Under the pieces are notes generated by a model. It saw nothing but the letters and a program-made list of their open reading frames with translations, was not told the DNA's origin and searched no databases. The position numbers and the translations under genes are program-made. From assembly GCF_001425575.1 (NCBI RefSeq), contig NZ_LMRD01000001.1, forward strand, positions 707,745 to 771,744: DNA of 64,000 nucleotides, in the 5' to 3' direction. Source of the stretch: Aurantimonas sp. Leaf443. Its GTDB lineage: Bacteria; Pseudomonadota; Alphaproteobacteria; Rhizobiales; Rhizobiaceae. This document shows, one piece after another, positions 39,960-49,589 of this stretch (positions are counted from its first letter, which is position 1; the number at the start of each line of letters is the position of its first letter).

Positions 39960-40862
39960 TTGGCAAGAACGGACGACCGTTTCCGGGCGGCGCACAATCG
40001 CCTCCTCGACCATCTGGCGAAGGCCGAGATCGGCCAGCAGCTCTCGTCCGAGGTTGAGATGGCGCGCGAGCTCGACGTCAGCCGGACGGTTGTGCGCAGC
40101 GTCCTGAACCGCCTCAAGGCGGAGGGCATCATCGCCTGGAACGGGCGCGAGAAGACCGTGCTTCGCCGGGCCGGCGCCGGAGACCGGCTCGCCGTGCAGG
40201 CCGACCAGCTGGCCACGGACGAGCTGGAGCGGCGGTTCCTCGACTGGGTGCTGCGCTTCGACGTTCCGTCGGGAACGGCCCTCAACATCACCGAACTCAC
40301 CCGCCGATTCGGCGTGCCGCCCTATGCGCTCCAGGAGTTCCTGGCCTCGCTCAGCCGGTTCGGCCTCGTGCGCCGGCGCCTGCGCGGCGGCTGGGAACTC
40401 GTCGGCTTCACGCCGGACTACGCGATCGAACTCTCCGACTTCCGCATGGTGCTGGAGCTCAACGCCGTGTCGCATCTCGTCCGCCTGTCGGACGAGCATC
40501 CGATCTGGAACCGCATGGAGGCGCTGAAGCAGGACCATTTCAGGCTGGAGGCCGAGATCGACGAGCGCTTCCACGATTTCTCGCTGCTCGACAAGGAGTT
40601 CCATTCGGCCATCGGCAGCGTGGTGACGAACCGCTTCGCGGCCGAGTTCCAGAAGGTCATCACGCTCGTGTTCCACTACCACTACCAGTGGGACAAGACG
40701 CTGGAGCGCGAGCGAAACGAGGCGGCGATCCACGAGCATCTGCGGCTGATCCGGGCGCTGGAGCGGCGCAGCGAAACGGAGGCGCTCGAGGCCGCGCGCG
40801 ACCATCTGAAGACCTCCAAGCTGACGCTCCTCTCGTCCCTGCGCAGCAACGCGCTGGACTGA
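39960..40862 (+). CDS. GntR-type (FCD) transcriptional regulator of the fucose locus
   Basis: The 300-residue regulator has two winged-helix-like segments (LSSEVEMARELDVSRTVVRSVLNRL and LNITELTRRFGVPPYALQEFLASL) and a C-terminal all-helical FCD-like ligand domain with the histidine-rich metal-site stretches LLDKEFHSAIGS and VFHYHYQWDK. I chose TTG 39960, six bases after AAGGGGAG. It stands between the two divergent halves of the fucose locus and is the likely repressor of both. Confidence 0.85.
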   Translation: MARTDDRFRAAHNRLLDHLAKAEIGQQLSSEVEMARELDVSRTVVRSVLNRLKAEGIIAWNGREKTVLRRAGAGDRLAVQADQLATDELERRFLDWVLRFDVPSGTALNITELTRRFGVPPYALQEFLASLSRFGLVRRRLRGGWELVGFTPDYAIELSDFRMVLELNAVSHLVRLSDEHPIWNRMEALKQDHFRLEAEIDERFHDFSLLDKEFHSAIGSVVTNRFAAEFQKVITLVFHYHYQWDKTLERERNEAAIHEHLRLIRALERRSETEALEAARDHLKTSKLTLLSSLRSNALD

Positions 40863-40952
40863 CCGGACACGACCGGCGACGCCGGTGGCCTCGCCCTGTC
40901 GGTCGCGGCCTGCGCGCCATGGTGCTCGGCATCGGCGGCGGACGGAGCGCGA

Positions 40953-40993
40953 TTGACATCCTTCCCCGCCGCTCTGTATTGCTTTTAATCATA
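40953..40993 (+). promoter_or_regulatory. Candidate promoter and operator (copy B) of the fuconolactonase operon
   Basis: A consensus -35 TTGACA (40953-40958) is followed 18 bases later by TATTGC as a weak -10. Directly downstream is TTTTAATCATA (40983-40993), matching copy A upstream of the regulator in 10 of 11 positions. Confidence 0.45.
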
Positions 40994-41055
40994 AGATACC
41001 AATCATCGCCGCCCGGGACCGGGACGGACGCGGGCGGGACGCCGGGGGAGGCGAG

Positions 41056-41886
41056 ATGATCGACGCGCACCAGCATTTCTGGCGACTCTCGCGCGGCGAC
41101 TATCCGTGGCCGGACGAGAGCGTGGCGCCGATCCTGCGCGACTACGGACCGGACGACCTGCGGCCGCATCTGCGGCGGGCGGGCGTCGAGCGGACGATCC
41201 TCGTGCAGGCGACGGCGACCGTGGCCGAGACGGAGTTTCTCCTGAAGATCGCGGCCGAATGCGATTTCGTGGCAGGCGTCGTCGGCTGGGCCGATCTGTC
41301 TGCGCCGGACGCCCTTCCCACGATCGACCGGCTGCGGCGCGATCCGGGTCTGTTGGGCCTGCGCCCGATGCTGCAGGGAATCGAGGACACGGACTGGATC
41401 CTGCGGGACGACGTGCGGCCCGCACTCGCCCATATGGCCGGGACCGGCCTGCGCTTCGACGCGCTCGTCCAGCCCCGTCATCTCGGTGCGATCGCGACGC
41501 TCGCCGATCGCCACCCGACGCTTGCCATCGTCATCGATCATCTGGCCAAGCCCCGCATGGGCGGCATCGCGCGTCCCGACGAGGCCTGGGCCGCGGGCAT
41601 GAACGCGCTTGCCCGCCGCCCGAATGTCTGGTGCAAGCTCTCGGGCATGGTCACCGAAATCGGGCCGGACTGGCGCGAGGCGGATCTGCGGCCCTTCGCC
41701 GATCACGTGCTCGCCGCCTTCGGACCCGCCCGCGTCCTCTGGGGCTCCGACTGGCCGGTGGTCGATCTGGCGGGCGGCTACGACGCCTGGGCGGCGGTCA
41801 CGCGCTCGCTTCTCTCCGGCCTCGACCAAGCCGCGCGCGAGCGCGTGTTCTCGGGCAGCGCGCAGCAATTCTACGGACTATCCTGA
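41056..41886 (+). CDS. Amidohydrolase, probable L-fuconolactonase
   Basis: The 276-residue enzyme belongs to the amidohydrolase-2 family. The metal-binding MIDAHQHFW stands at the N-terminus, IVIDHLAKP in the middle and the aspartate motif LWGSDWPVV near residue 232. Family members of COG3618 hydrolyse sugar lactones; L-fucono-1,5-lactonase is the expected role next to fuconate dehydratase and fucose mutarotase. ATG 41056 has GGGGGAGG nearby. Confidence 0.9.
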   Translation: MIDAHQHFWRLSRGDYPWPDESVAPILRDYGPDDLRPHLRRAGVERTILVQATATVAETEFLLKIAAECDFVAGVVGWADLSAPDALPTIDRLRRDPGLLGLRPMLQGIEDTDWILRDDVRPALAHMAGTGLRFDALVQPRHLGAIATLADRHPTLAIVIDHLAKPRMGGIARPDEAWAAGMNALARRPNVWCKLSGMVTEIGPDWREADLRPFADHVLAAFGPARVLWGSDWPVVDLAGGYDAWAAVTRSLLSGLDQAARERVFSGSAQQFYGLS

Positions 41887-41958
41887 CCGGCTCCGGCCGC
41901 TTCCTCCCGTTTCCCCGGCCTTGGCATCGAGGCCGAAGCCCCTTGCGAAAGAACGATC

Positions 41959-42393
41959 GTGCTGAAGAACATCGACGAAATGGTCGGCCCCGACCTCCTG
42001 CGCGTCCTGGCACGCATGGGCCACGGCGACGAGATCGTGCTGGCGGACGCCAACTTCCCGGCGGCGTCCGTCGCCGGGCGCACGCTGGAGGGTCGCGAGC
42101 TTTCGATGGATTGCGACGCCCTGCGGGCCCTGCGCGCCGTGCTCTCGCTCCTGCCGCTCGACGCCCACCAGCCCGATCCGGTCCTGACCATGCAGGTCGT
42201 CGGGGAGCCCGATGCCGTGCCGGAGGTCGTGGCCGCGGCCGCACCGCTTCTCGCGCAGGAGGGCGTGCGCTCCGTGGGCCTGGAGCGCTTCGCCTTCTAC
42301 GAGCGCGCGCGCGGCGCCTTCGCCGTGGTGCGCACCGCCGAGATGCGGCCCTACGGCAATTTCATCCTGCGCAAGGGCGTCATCAATCCCTGA
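41959..42393 (+). CDS. fucU: L-fucose mutarotase (RbsD/FucU family)
   Basis: The 144-residue protein matches FucU, which interconverts the anomers of L-fucose. It has the N-terminal LLRVLARMGHGDEIVLADANFP with the conserved histidine, and the C-terminal motif RPYGNFILRKGV. The start is GTG 41959 with CGAAAGAACGATC upstream. It lies 72 bases after the lactonase gene and 182 bases before the dehydratase gene. Confidence 0.93.
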   Translation: MLKNIDEMVGPDLLRVLARMGHGDEIVLADANFPAASVAGRTLEGRELSMDCDALRALRAVLSLLPLDAHQPDPVLTMQVVGEPDAVPEVVAAAAPLLAQEGVRSVGLERFAFYERARGAFAVVRTAEMRPYGNFILRKGVINP

Positions 42394-42575
42394 TCGGCGC
42401 GGCCCCCGCGCGCTCGTCGCGGCCGCCGGATGGGGCCGAAGCGCCCGCTCGATCCCGCCCGTGCCGCGCCCCGCAACTCTCCCACCCTTCCGTTCCGCCT
42501 TCGAGGTCGCCACGCCATGACGTTCCCGCAAGACAGATCGCAGTCTCCGACGGTGCCGCTCGGCGGGGTGCGCCC

Positions 42576-43853
42576 GTGACGCGCATCACCGGTCTTCGCA
42601 CGCTCGACGTGCGCTTTCCCACGAGCCGTTCGCTCGACGGCTCCGACGCCATGAACCCCGATCCCGACTATTCCGCCGCCTATGTCGTGCTGGAGACCGG
42701 CGGGGCGCTCGAAGGCCATGGCCTGACCTTCACGATCGGGCGCGGCAACGAGATCTGCGTCGCCGCGATCGAGGCGCTGCGCCCGCTGGTCGTGGGGCTC
42801 GACATGGACTGGATCGCCGCCGACATGGGCCGCTTCTGGCGCCATGTCACGTCCGACAGCCAGCTGCGCTGGATCGGGCCGGACAAGGGGGCGATCCATC
42901 TGGCGACGGGCGCCGTCGTCAATGCCGTCTGGGACCTCTGGGCCAAGATCGAGGGCAAGCCGGTCTGGCAGCTCGTCGCCGAGATGAGCCCGGCCGAGCT
43001 CGTGCGCCTTCTCGACTTCCGCTACCTCACGGACTGCATCACGCCGCAATGGGCGCTGGAATTCCTGACGCGGCAGGAAGAGGGCAAGGCCGAGCGGATC
43101 GAGACGCTGAAGCGGGAGGGCTATCCCTGCTACACGACCTCGGCCGGCTGGCTCGGCTACCCCGACGACAAGCTCCGCCGTCTCTGCCAGGAGGCCGTGG
43201 ACGCCGGCTTCCACCATCTGAAGCTGAAGGTCGGGCGCGACCTTCAGGACGACATCCGCCGCCTGACCATCGCGCGCGAGGTCGTGGGGCCCGACGTCAG
43301 GCTGATGATCGACGCCAACCAGGTCTGGGAGGTGGACGAGGCGATCGAATGGGTGAAGGCCCTGTCCTTCGCCAGGCCCTGGTTCATCGAGGAGCCGACC
43401 AGCCCCGACGACGTCGCCGGGCATCGCCGCATCCGGCAGGCCGTTTCGCCCGTGCAGGTCGCCACCGGCGAGATGTGCCAGAACCGTATCCTGTTCAAGC
43501 AGTTCATCATGGAAGGCGCCATCGACGTCGTCCAGATCGACAGCTGCCGCATGGGCGGGCTGAACGAGGTGCTGGCGGTGATGCTGATGGCCGCCCGCCA
43601 CGGGCTCAAGGTCTGCCCCCATGCCGGCGGCGTCGGCCTGTGCGAATATGTCCAGCATATGTCGATGATCGACTATCTCTGCATCGCCGGCACGCGCGAG
43701 GGGCGGGTGATCGAATATGTCGATCACCTCCACGAGCATTTCCTCGACCCCTGCCTCATCCGCGACGCCGCCTACATGCCGCCGACGCGGCCGGGCTTCT
43801 CCATCGAGATGAAGCCCGACAGCCTTCGCACCTATCGCCACCGGGGGGCCTGA
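42576..43853 (+). CDS. L-fuconate dehydratase
   Basis: This 425-residue enolase-superfamily enzyme converts L-fuconate to 2-keto-3-deoxy-L-fuconate. The base lysines are in HHLKLKVGRD; the Mg ligands are in LMIDANQVWEVDEA, FIEEPTSPDD and VATGEMCQNR; and the catalytic histidine is in KVCPHAGGVGLCEYVQH. These match fuconate dehydratase rather than other sugar-acid dehydratases. The start is GTG 42576, giving VTRITGLRTLDVRFPTS. Its stop overlaps the next start by one base (TGATG). Confidence 0.95.
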   Translation: MTRITGLRTLDVRFPTSRSLDGSDAMNPDPDYSAAYVVLETGGALEGHGLTFTIGRGNEICVAAIEALRPLVVGLDMDWIAADMGRFWRHVTSDSQLRWIGPDKGAIHLATGAVVNAVWDLWAKIEGKPVWQLVAEMSPAELVRLLDFRYLTDCITPQWALEFLTRQEEGKAERIETLKREGYPCYTTSAGWLGYPDDKLRRLCQEAVDAGFHHLKLKVGRDLQDDIRRLTIAREVVGPDVRLMIDANQVWEVDEAIEWVKALSFARPWFIEEPTSPDDVAGHRRIRQAVSPVQVATGEMCQNRILFKQFIMEGAIDVVQIDSCRMGGLNEVLAVMLMAARHGLKVCPHAGGVGLCEYVQHMSMIDYLCIAGTREGRVIEYVDHLHEHFLDPCLIRDAAYMPPTRPGFSIEMKPDSLRTYRHRGA

Positions 43854-44617
43854 TGGACCTGAACTTGAAGGACAAGCTGGTCGTCGTGACGGGCGGTGGC
43901 GCGGGGATCGGCGCGGGGATCACGGAAGTGCTGGCCGAGGAGGGGGCCCGCGTCGCCATTCTCTCGCGCTCCGAGCCCGAGCGGGACTGGATGCGGAAGA
44001 CGGGCGCGGCCTTCTTCCGCGTCGAGCTCGGCGACGAGGCGGCCTGCCAGGCCGCCGTTCGGCGCGTGCGGGAGGGCCACGGCGCGGTCCATGGTCTCGT
44101 CAACAATGCCGGGGCCAACGACGGCGTCGGGCTCGGCCAGGGCGCCGCCGCCTTCCGCACGAGCCTCGACCAGAACCTCGTCCACTATTTCACCATGGTC
44201 GAGGCCGTCGCCGAGGATCTGAAGGCGACGAAAGGGGCGATCGTCAACATCACCTCCAAGACCGCGCTGACGGGCCAGGGCGGAACCTCCGCCTATATCG
44301 CCGCCAAGGCCGCCCAGCTCGGCCTCACCCGCGAATGGGCGGTCGATTTCCTGCCCCATGGCGTGCGGGTGAACGCCATCGTCGTCGCCGAGGTGATGAC
44401 GCCGCTCTATCGCCGCTGGCTCGCCACCATGCCCGACCCGGACGGCGCGCTCGAGGAGATCACCCGCCGCATCCCGCTCGGCCAGCGCATGACCACGGCC
44501 CGCGAGATCGCCGATACCTGCGCCTTCCTCCTGTCGGAGCGGGCCAGCCACACGACCGGCCAGTGGCTCTTCCCGGACGGCGGCTACACCCATCTCGATC
44601 GCGCCATCGGCCGCTGA
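43853..44617 (+). CDS. Short-chain dehydrogenase, probable L-fucose dehydrogenase
   Basis: The 254-residue SDR has the cofactor motif TGGGAGIGAG, NNAGAND, and the catalytic serine (NITSKTALTG) and YxxxK (SAYIAAKAAQLG). In non-phosphorylative fucose pathways an SDR of this kind oxidises L-fucose to the lactone; another SDR oxidises 2-keto-3-deoxy-fuconate, so the assignment between the two steps is inference. It overlaps the dehydratase stop by one base and is translationally coupled to it. Confidence 0.9.
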   Translation: MDLNLKDKLVVVTGGGAGIGAGITEVLAEEGARVAILSRSEPERDWMRKTGAAFFRVELGDEAACQAAVRRVREGHGAVHGLVNNAGANDGVGLGQGAAAFRTSLDQNLVHYFTMVEAVAEDLKATKGAIVNITSKTALTGQGGTSAYIAAKAAQLGLTREWAVDFLPHGVRVNAIVVAEVMTPLYRRWLATMPDPDGALEEITRRIPLGQRMTTAREIADTCAFLLSERASHTTGQWLFPDGGYTHLDRAIGR

Positions 44618-44821
44618 ACGGCCTGCGGATGGCGCTTCCATCGGGCGGTCCCTCCCGCGCGAAAGGCGATGCGCGAGATGCCGGCAGGGCGTCGCGGTTC
44701 GCACGCGCCGGATGCGTCACGGGTTCGGCGTGGACGCGCCGGCGCAGGTCGGAACCGTCAGGCGCCCTGCCGTCGCCTCCGGCCCGGCACGCTCGCGATT
44801 CTGCCGGCGATGCGCGGGCCC

Positions 44822-45295
44822 TCAGGCACGCTTGCGCCGATGGAGGTCCCGGACACGCTCCGCCAGATCCGCCACCGGTCCGTCGACCGGCACCCCGGGC
44901 GCGACCTCGTTGATCGGAAGCGGTCGCACGGGGGACGGAGCCACGCCGAGCTCCGCCAGCCATTGCGTCAGCTGCGACGAGGACGACGCGTAGACGATTC
45001 GCCCCAGTCCCGCCCAGGCATGAGCGGCCGAGCACATCGGACAATGTTCGCCCGACGTGTAGACCGTCGCCGCGGCCCGGTCGTCGGGTTGCAGGGTCTG
45101 CGCCGCCCATCTCGCGATCGCGAATTCCGGATGGCGCGTCGCGTCGCCGCCGCCCACCTCGTTGAAGGCCTCGAACAGCACGTCCCCATCCTTCGAGACG
45201 AGCACCGAGCCGAACGGCTCGTGGCCGGAAGCGAGGGCATCCGAGGCAAGCTCGACGCACCGTTCCAGATGCGTCCTGTCCTTGTCGTCGATCAT
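44822..45295 (-). CDS. Nucleoside/guanine deaminase-family protein
   Basis: The 157-residue protein of the cytidine-deaminase fold has the zinc-site histidine and glutamate in RHPEFAIARWA and the two cysteines in SGEHCPMCSAAHAW. The sequence EPFGSVLVSKDGDVLFEAFNEV is typical of guanine-deaminase/tRNA-adenosine-deaminase relatives (YfhC/GuaD type). The frame is open further upstream to 45700, but ATG 45295 gives the normal length. The substrate is not certain. Confidence 0.88.
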   Translation of the reverse strand: MIDDKDRTHLERCVELASDALASGHEPFGSVLVSKDGDVLFEAFNEVGGGDATRHPEFAIARWAAQTLQPDDRAAATVYTSGEHCPMCSAAHAWAGLGRIVYASSSSQLTQWLAELGVAPSPVRPLPINEVAPGVPVDGPVADLAERVRDLHRRKRA

Positions 45296-45749
45296 CGTCG
45301 GATCCTCATGGGCGCTGGTGCCGGTGTCGCCTTGCCCCTGCGAGCCCTCGGGGATCGAGGGAGCGGCAGGGCCGGGAAGGGCGAAGGTAGACGAGACCAG
45401 CGATCCGACCACCCGGCGGCGGACGGTCCGCGGGCCTTCGTCCGGGGCGAAACTCCCGAGAATCATCATGCCGCCGCCGACGGAGCGAAGGCCCGCAAAC
45501 CGGCTCGGCCGCGATTCCGCTCCTTCGCCATCGACCGAAGGTCGCCCGAGGGAAGGATGCCCGCGCCACCGGCCATCGGCGTCGGATCGTCGCGTTCGGT
45601 CCGGCGCCTTGCGGACGCGGAAGCGGGGCGATCGACCAAAGTGGCCGTCGCCCCGCGGTTCTTCCAGTTCGCCGAGATCGACGAAGCCGCGTTTCGACAT
45701 CGGCTTCGTCGATCGGAGCGCAGGCTCGTTCAGAGACCGCGCCCGGTCC
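45296..45749. other. Gene-free region between nrdJ and the deaminase gene
   Basis: These 454 bases hold no supportable gene. The in-frame extension of the deaminase through it is arginine/proline-rich and crosses two strong hairpins: 45676-45714 and 45623-45656 (GCGGGGCGA / TCGCCCCGC). The first probably ends nrdJ transcription. The rest should hold the deaminase promoter. Confidence 0.6.
45676..45714 (-). terminator. Hairpin downstream of nrdJ
   Basis: A perfect 14-bp inverted repeat (GATCGACGAAGCCG / CGGCTTCGTCGATC) with an 11-base loop lies 36 bases beyond the nrdJ stop. No T-run follows. Confidence 0.6.
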
Positions 45750-48700
45750 TCAGCTGCAGCCGCTGGTGGAGCCGCAGGTGTCGCATTTCAGGCAGGTGCC
45801 GTTGCGCACCATGGTGAAGTTCGAGCATTCCGAGCAGCTGTCGCCCGTATAGCCCTTCATCATCGCCACGGCGCGCCGTTCGGCGGCGGTCGCCTTGGGA
45901 GCGGAGACGTTGGCCTCGTCCTTCTCGCTGGCCGGGAAGGCGAGGGGCTGGTCGAAGAGGCCCTGCGCCGGCGAGGCGTCGGCGATGGGCGCGGGTTCGG
46001 CCAGCGGGGCGCTCTCGTAGTCGCGCTTGAAGGCGGCTGCGGGGGCGGCGCCCATGCGCGGCGCCGTCGCGGGGCGAAGCGCGGTGGCGGTGGCGGGCGC
46101 GGAGCGCACGGCGGTCGTCACGGGGGCGGCGGGCTTGACCGCGGCGACCTGGGCCGAGCCCTGCGGCTCGCCCGAGGAGACGAGGCGGAACTTCGCCGTC
46201 TGCCCGCGCACCATGCCCGACGAGATCGGAAGCGGGGTCGGCTTGTCGCCTTCCACGCCGCGCCCGATCGTCGAGGCGCCGAAATCCTCCGGCTGGACGT
46301 GGGCGAGATCGTGCCGGTCGAGATAGGACACGGCCAGTTCGCGGAACACGTAGTCGAGGATCGAGGTCGCGTTCTTGATCGCCTCGTTGCCCTGCACCAT
46401 GCCGGCCGGCTCGAAGCGCGTGAAGGTGAAGGCCTCCACATACTCGTCCAGCGGCACGCCGAACTGCAGGCCGAGCGAGATGGCGATGGCGAAGTTGTTC
46501 ATCATCGCGCGGAAGGCGGCGCCTTCCTTGTGCATGTCGATGAAGATCTCGCCGAGGCGCCCGTCGTCGAACTCGCCGGTGCGCAGATAGACCTTGTGCC
46601 CGCCGACGATGGCCTTCTGCGTATAGCCCTTGCGCCGGTTCGGCAGCTTCTCGCGGTCGCGCACCACCTTCTCGATCGTGCGCTCCACGATCCGCTCCAC
46701 GATGCGCTCGGCGACGGCCGCCGCCTGCGCGGTCGCCGGCGCGGCGGCGAGGGCCGCCATCTTGTCCTCGGCCTCCTCGTCCTCCTCATCGTCGGCGATG
46801 AGCGAGGCGTTGAGCGGCTGGGACAGCTTGGAACCGTCGCGGTAGAGGGCGTTCGCCTTCAGCGCGAGCTTCCAGGAGAGCATGTAGGCGCTGGTGCAGT
46901 CCTCGACCGTCGCCTCGTTCGGCATGTTGATGGTCTTGGAGATGGCGCCCGAGATGAAGGGCTGGGCCGCCGCCATCATGCGGATGTGGCTCTCGACCGA
47001 GAGATAGCGCTTGCCGATGCGGCCGCAGGCATTGGCGCAGTCGAAGACCGGCAGGTGCTCGGTCTTCAGGAAGGGCGCGCCCTCCAGCGTCATGGCGCCG
47101 CAGACATGGATGTTCGCCGCCTCGATCTCCTTGCGGGAGAAGCCGAGGAAGGGCAGGAGCTCGAAGGAGAAGTCGTTCAGCTGCTCGTCCGAGATGCCGA
47201 GCGTCTCGCGGCAGAAGGCTTCGCCCAGCGTCCACTTGTTGAAGACGAACTTGATGTCGAAGGCCGAGCCGAGCGCGGCGTTGACCGCCGCGATCTGGTC
47301 GTCGCCGAAGCCCTTGGCGCGCAGCGAGGAGGGGTTGACCGCCGGCGCCTGGTTCAGGTTGCCGTGGCCGACGGCATAGGCCTCGATCTCCGCGATCTGG
47401 CTCTCCGAATAGCCGAGCGTGCGCAGGGCCTCGGGAACGGCGCGGTTGATGATCTTGAAATAGCCGCCGCCGGCCAGCTTCTTGAACTTCACGAGCGCGA
47501 AGTCGGGCTCGATGCCGGTCGTGTCGCAGTCCATCACGAGGCCGATCGTGCCGGTGGGCGCGATGACGGAGACCTGCGCGTTGCGGAAGCCGTTCTTGGC
47601 GCCGAGATCGACCGCCTCGGTCCAGGCCGCCTTGGCCCGGTTGGAGAGGCGCTTGTCCTTCAGAGAGGAATGGTCGAGCGGCACGGGATCGACCGACAGG
47701 CCCTCGTAGCCATTGGCGATGCCCTGCGAGGCGCGGGCGTGGTTGCGGATGACGCGCAGCATGTGGTCGGCATTGCGCTCGTAGTCCGGGAAGGGCCCGA
47801 GCTCGCCGGCCATCTCGGCGGAGGTCCTGTAGGCGACGCCCGTCATCAGGGCCGAGATCGCCCCGCAGATCGCCCGACCTTCCTTGGAATCGTAGGGAAT
47901 GCCGGCGGTCATCAGCAGGCCGCCGATATTGGCGAAGCCCAGACCCAGCGTGCGGTAGTCGTAGGAGAGGCGCGCGATCTCCTTGGAGGGGAACTGCGCC
48001 ATCAGCACCGAGACTTCGAGGACGATCGTCCACAGGCGCACGGCATGTTCGAAGGCGCCGACATCGAAGCGGCGCTGGCCGTCCACCTCGTCCTCGCGGA
48101 ACTGCAGGAGGTTGAGCGAGGCGAGATTGCAGGCCGTGTCGTCGAGGAACATGTATTCCGAGCACGGGTTCGACGCGCGGATCGGGCCGGCGGCGGGGCA
48201 GGTGTGCCAGTCGTTCATCGTCGAGTTGAAGTGCAGGCCGGGATCGGCCGAGGCCCAGGCCGCGTAGCCGATCTTCTCCCAGAGGTCGCGCGCCTTCAGC
48301 GTTTTGGCCACGCGCCCGTCGGTGCGGCGGATGAGATCCCAGGTCCCGTCCTCCTCCACGGCGCGCAGGAAGTCGTCCTTCAGCGAGACCGAGTTGTTGG
48401 AGTTCTGGCCGGAAACGGTGAGATAGGCGTCCGAATCCCAATCCGTGTTGAGGACCGGGAACTCGATGTCGACATAGCCCTGGCGCGCGAACTGGATGAC
48501 GCGCTTGACGTAGTTCTCGGGAACCTGCGCCTTCTTGGCGTCCTTCACCGCGCGCTTCAGCGCGGGGTTCTTCATCGGGTCGAAACAGTCGCCCTCGGGA
48601 CCCTCGCAATTCACGCAGGCCGCCAGGATCGTCTTCAGGTGCTTGGAGACGATCTTGGAGCCGGTGACGAGCGCGGCCACCTTCTCCTCCTCGCGCACCT

Positions 48701-49589
48701 TCCACATGATGTAGTTCTCGATGTCGGGATGGTCGATGTCGACCACCACCATCTTGGCCGCGCGGCGCGTCGTGCCGCCCGACTTGATCGCGCCGGCCGC
48801 CCGGTCGCCGATCTTCAGGAAGGACATGAGGCCCGAAGACTTGCCGCCGCCGGCCAGACTCTCGCCCTCGCCGCGAAGACGCGAGAAGTTGGAGCCGGTG
48901 CCAGAGCCGTACTTGAAGAGGCGCGCCTCGCGCACCCACAGGTCCATGATGCCGCCGTCGTTGACGAGGTCGTCGGCGACGGACTGGATGAAGCAGGCGT
49001 GCGGCTGCGGATGCTCGTAGGCCGAATTCGAGCGCGTGAGCTGGCCCGAGCGGTAGTCGACGTAATAGTGGCCCTGGCCGGGACCGTCGATGCCGTAGGC
49101 CCAGTGCAGGCCGGTGTTGAACCATTGCGGCGAGTTGGGCGCCACCTTCTGGGTGGCCAGCATGTAGGCGAGCTCGTCGCAGAAGGCGCGCGCGTCCTCC
49201 TCCGAATTGAAGTAGCCGCCCTTCCAGCCCCAGTAGGTCCAGGTGCCGGCCAGCCGGTCGAAGACCTGGCGCGCGTCCAGCTCGGAGACGAATCGCTCGG
49301 CCTCGGGCAGTTCGGCGAGGGCGGCCTCGTCCGGCACCGAGCGCCACAGCCAGGACGGAACGTCGTTTTCCTCGACGCGCTTCAGCCGTGCCGGCACGCC
49401 GGCCTTGCGGAAGTATTTCTGCGCGAGAATGTCGCTCGCGACCTGGCTGAACTGGGCGGGCACGTCGATGTCGGCGAGGCGGAAGACGACCGATCCGTCG
49501 GGATTCTTGATCTCGCTGGTGGCCTTACGGAACTCGACCCGGGCGTAGGCGCTCTCGCCGGCGCTGGTGTAGCGGCGTTCGATCTTCAT
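45750..49589 (-). CDS. nrdJ: Vitamin B12-dependent ribonucleotide reductase NrdJ
   Basis: NrdJ is the class II, adenosylcobalamin-dependent reductase making deoxyribonucleotides with or without oxygen. At 1279 residues it is the long alphaproteobacterial form. Visible are [14 protein letters not shown], the NxCxE active-site motif in [20 protein letters not shown], the radical-chemistry P(T)[17 protein letters not shown] region, and a cysteine-rich C-terminus ([22 protein letters not shown]) that reduces the active site. An NrdR box stands about 120 bases upstream of the ATG, and nrdR is in this window. No nrdAB genes are visible here. Confidence 0.97.
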   Translation of the reverse strand: MKIERRYTSAGESAYARVEFRKATSEIKNPDGSVVFRLADIDVPAQFSQVASDILAQKYFRKAGVPARLKRVEENDVPSWLWRSVPDEAALAELPEAERFVSELDARQVFDRLAGTWTYWGWKGGYFNSEEDARAFCDELAYMLATQKVAPNSPQWFNTGLHWAYGIDGPGQGHYYVDYRSGQLTRSNSAYEHPQPHACFIQSVADDLVNDGGIMDLWVREARLFKYGSGTGSNFSRLRGEGESLAGGGKSSGLMSFLKIGDRAAGAIKSGGTTRRAAKMVVVDIDHPDIENYIMWKVREEEKVAALVTGSKIVSKHLKTILAACVNCEGPEGDCFDPMKNPALKRAVKDAKKAQVPENYVKRVIQFARQGYVDIEFPVLNTDWDSDAYLTVSGQNSNNSVSLKDDFLRAVEEDGTWDLIRRTDGRVAKTLKARDLWEKIGYAAWASADPGLHFNSTMNDWHTCPAAGPIRASNPCSEYMFLDDTACNLASLNLLQFREDEVDGQRRFDVGAFEHAVRLWTIVLEVSVLMAQFPSKEIARLSYDYRTLGLGFANIGGLLMTAGIPYDSKEGRAICGAISALMTGVAYRTSAEMAGELGPFPDYERNADHMLRVIRNHARASQGIANGYEGLSVDPVPLDHSSLKDKRLSNRAKAAWTEAVDLGAKNGFRNAQVSVIAPTGTIGLVMDCDTTGIEPDFALVKFKKLAGGGYFKIINRAVPEALRTLGYSESQIAEIEAYAVGHGNLNQAPAVNPSSLRAKGFGDDQIAAVNAALGSAFDIKFVFNKWTLGEAFCRETLGISDEQLNDFSFELLPFLGFSRKEIEAANIHVCGAMTLEGAPFLKTEHLPVFDCANACGRIGKRYLSVESHIRMMAAAQPFISGAISKTINMPNEATVEDCTSAYMLSWKLALKANALYRDGSKLSQPLNASLIADDEEDEEAEDKMAALAAAPATAQAAAVAERIVERIVERTIEKVVRDREKLPNRRKGYTQKAIVGGHKVYLRTGEFDDGRLGEIFIDMHKEGAAFRAMMNNFAIAISLGLQFGVPLDEYVEAFTFTRFEPAGMVQGNEAIKNATSILDYVFRELAVSYLDRHDLAHVQPEDFGASTIGRGVEGDKPTPLPISSGMVRGQTAKFRLVSSGEPQGSAQVAAVKPAAPVTTAVRSAPATATALRPATAPRMGAAPAAAFKRDYESAPLAEPAPIADASPAQGLFDQPLAFPASEKDEANVSAPKATAAERRAVAMMKGYTGDSCSECSNFTMVRNGTCLKCDTCGSTSGCS

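Noticed and set aside
45296-45700. 135-residue N-terminal extension of the deaminase
   Set aside because: Composition is shadow-like, it spans two strong hairpins, and the family length is met from ATG 45295.
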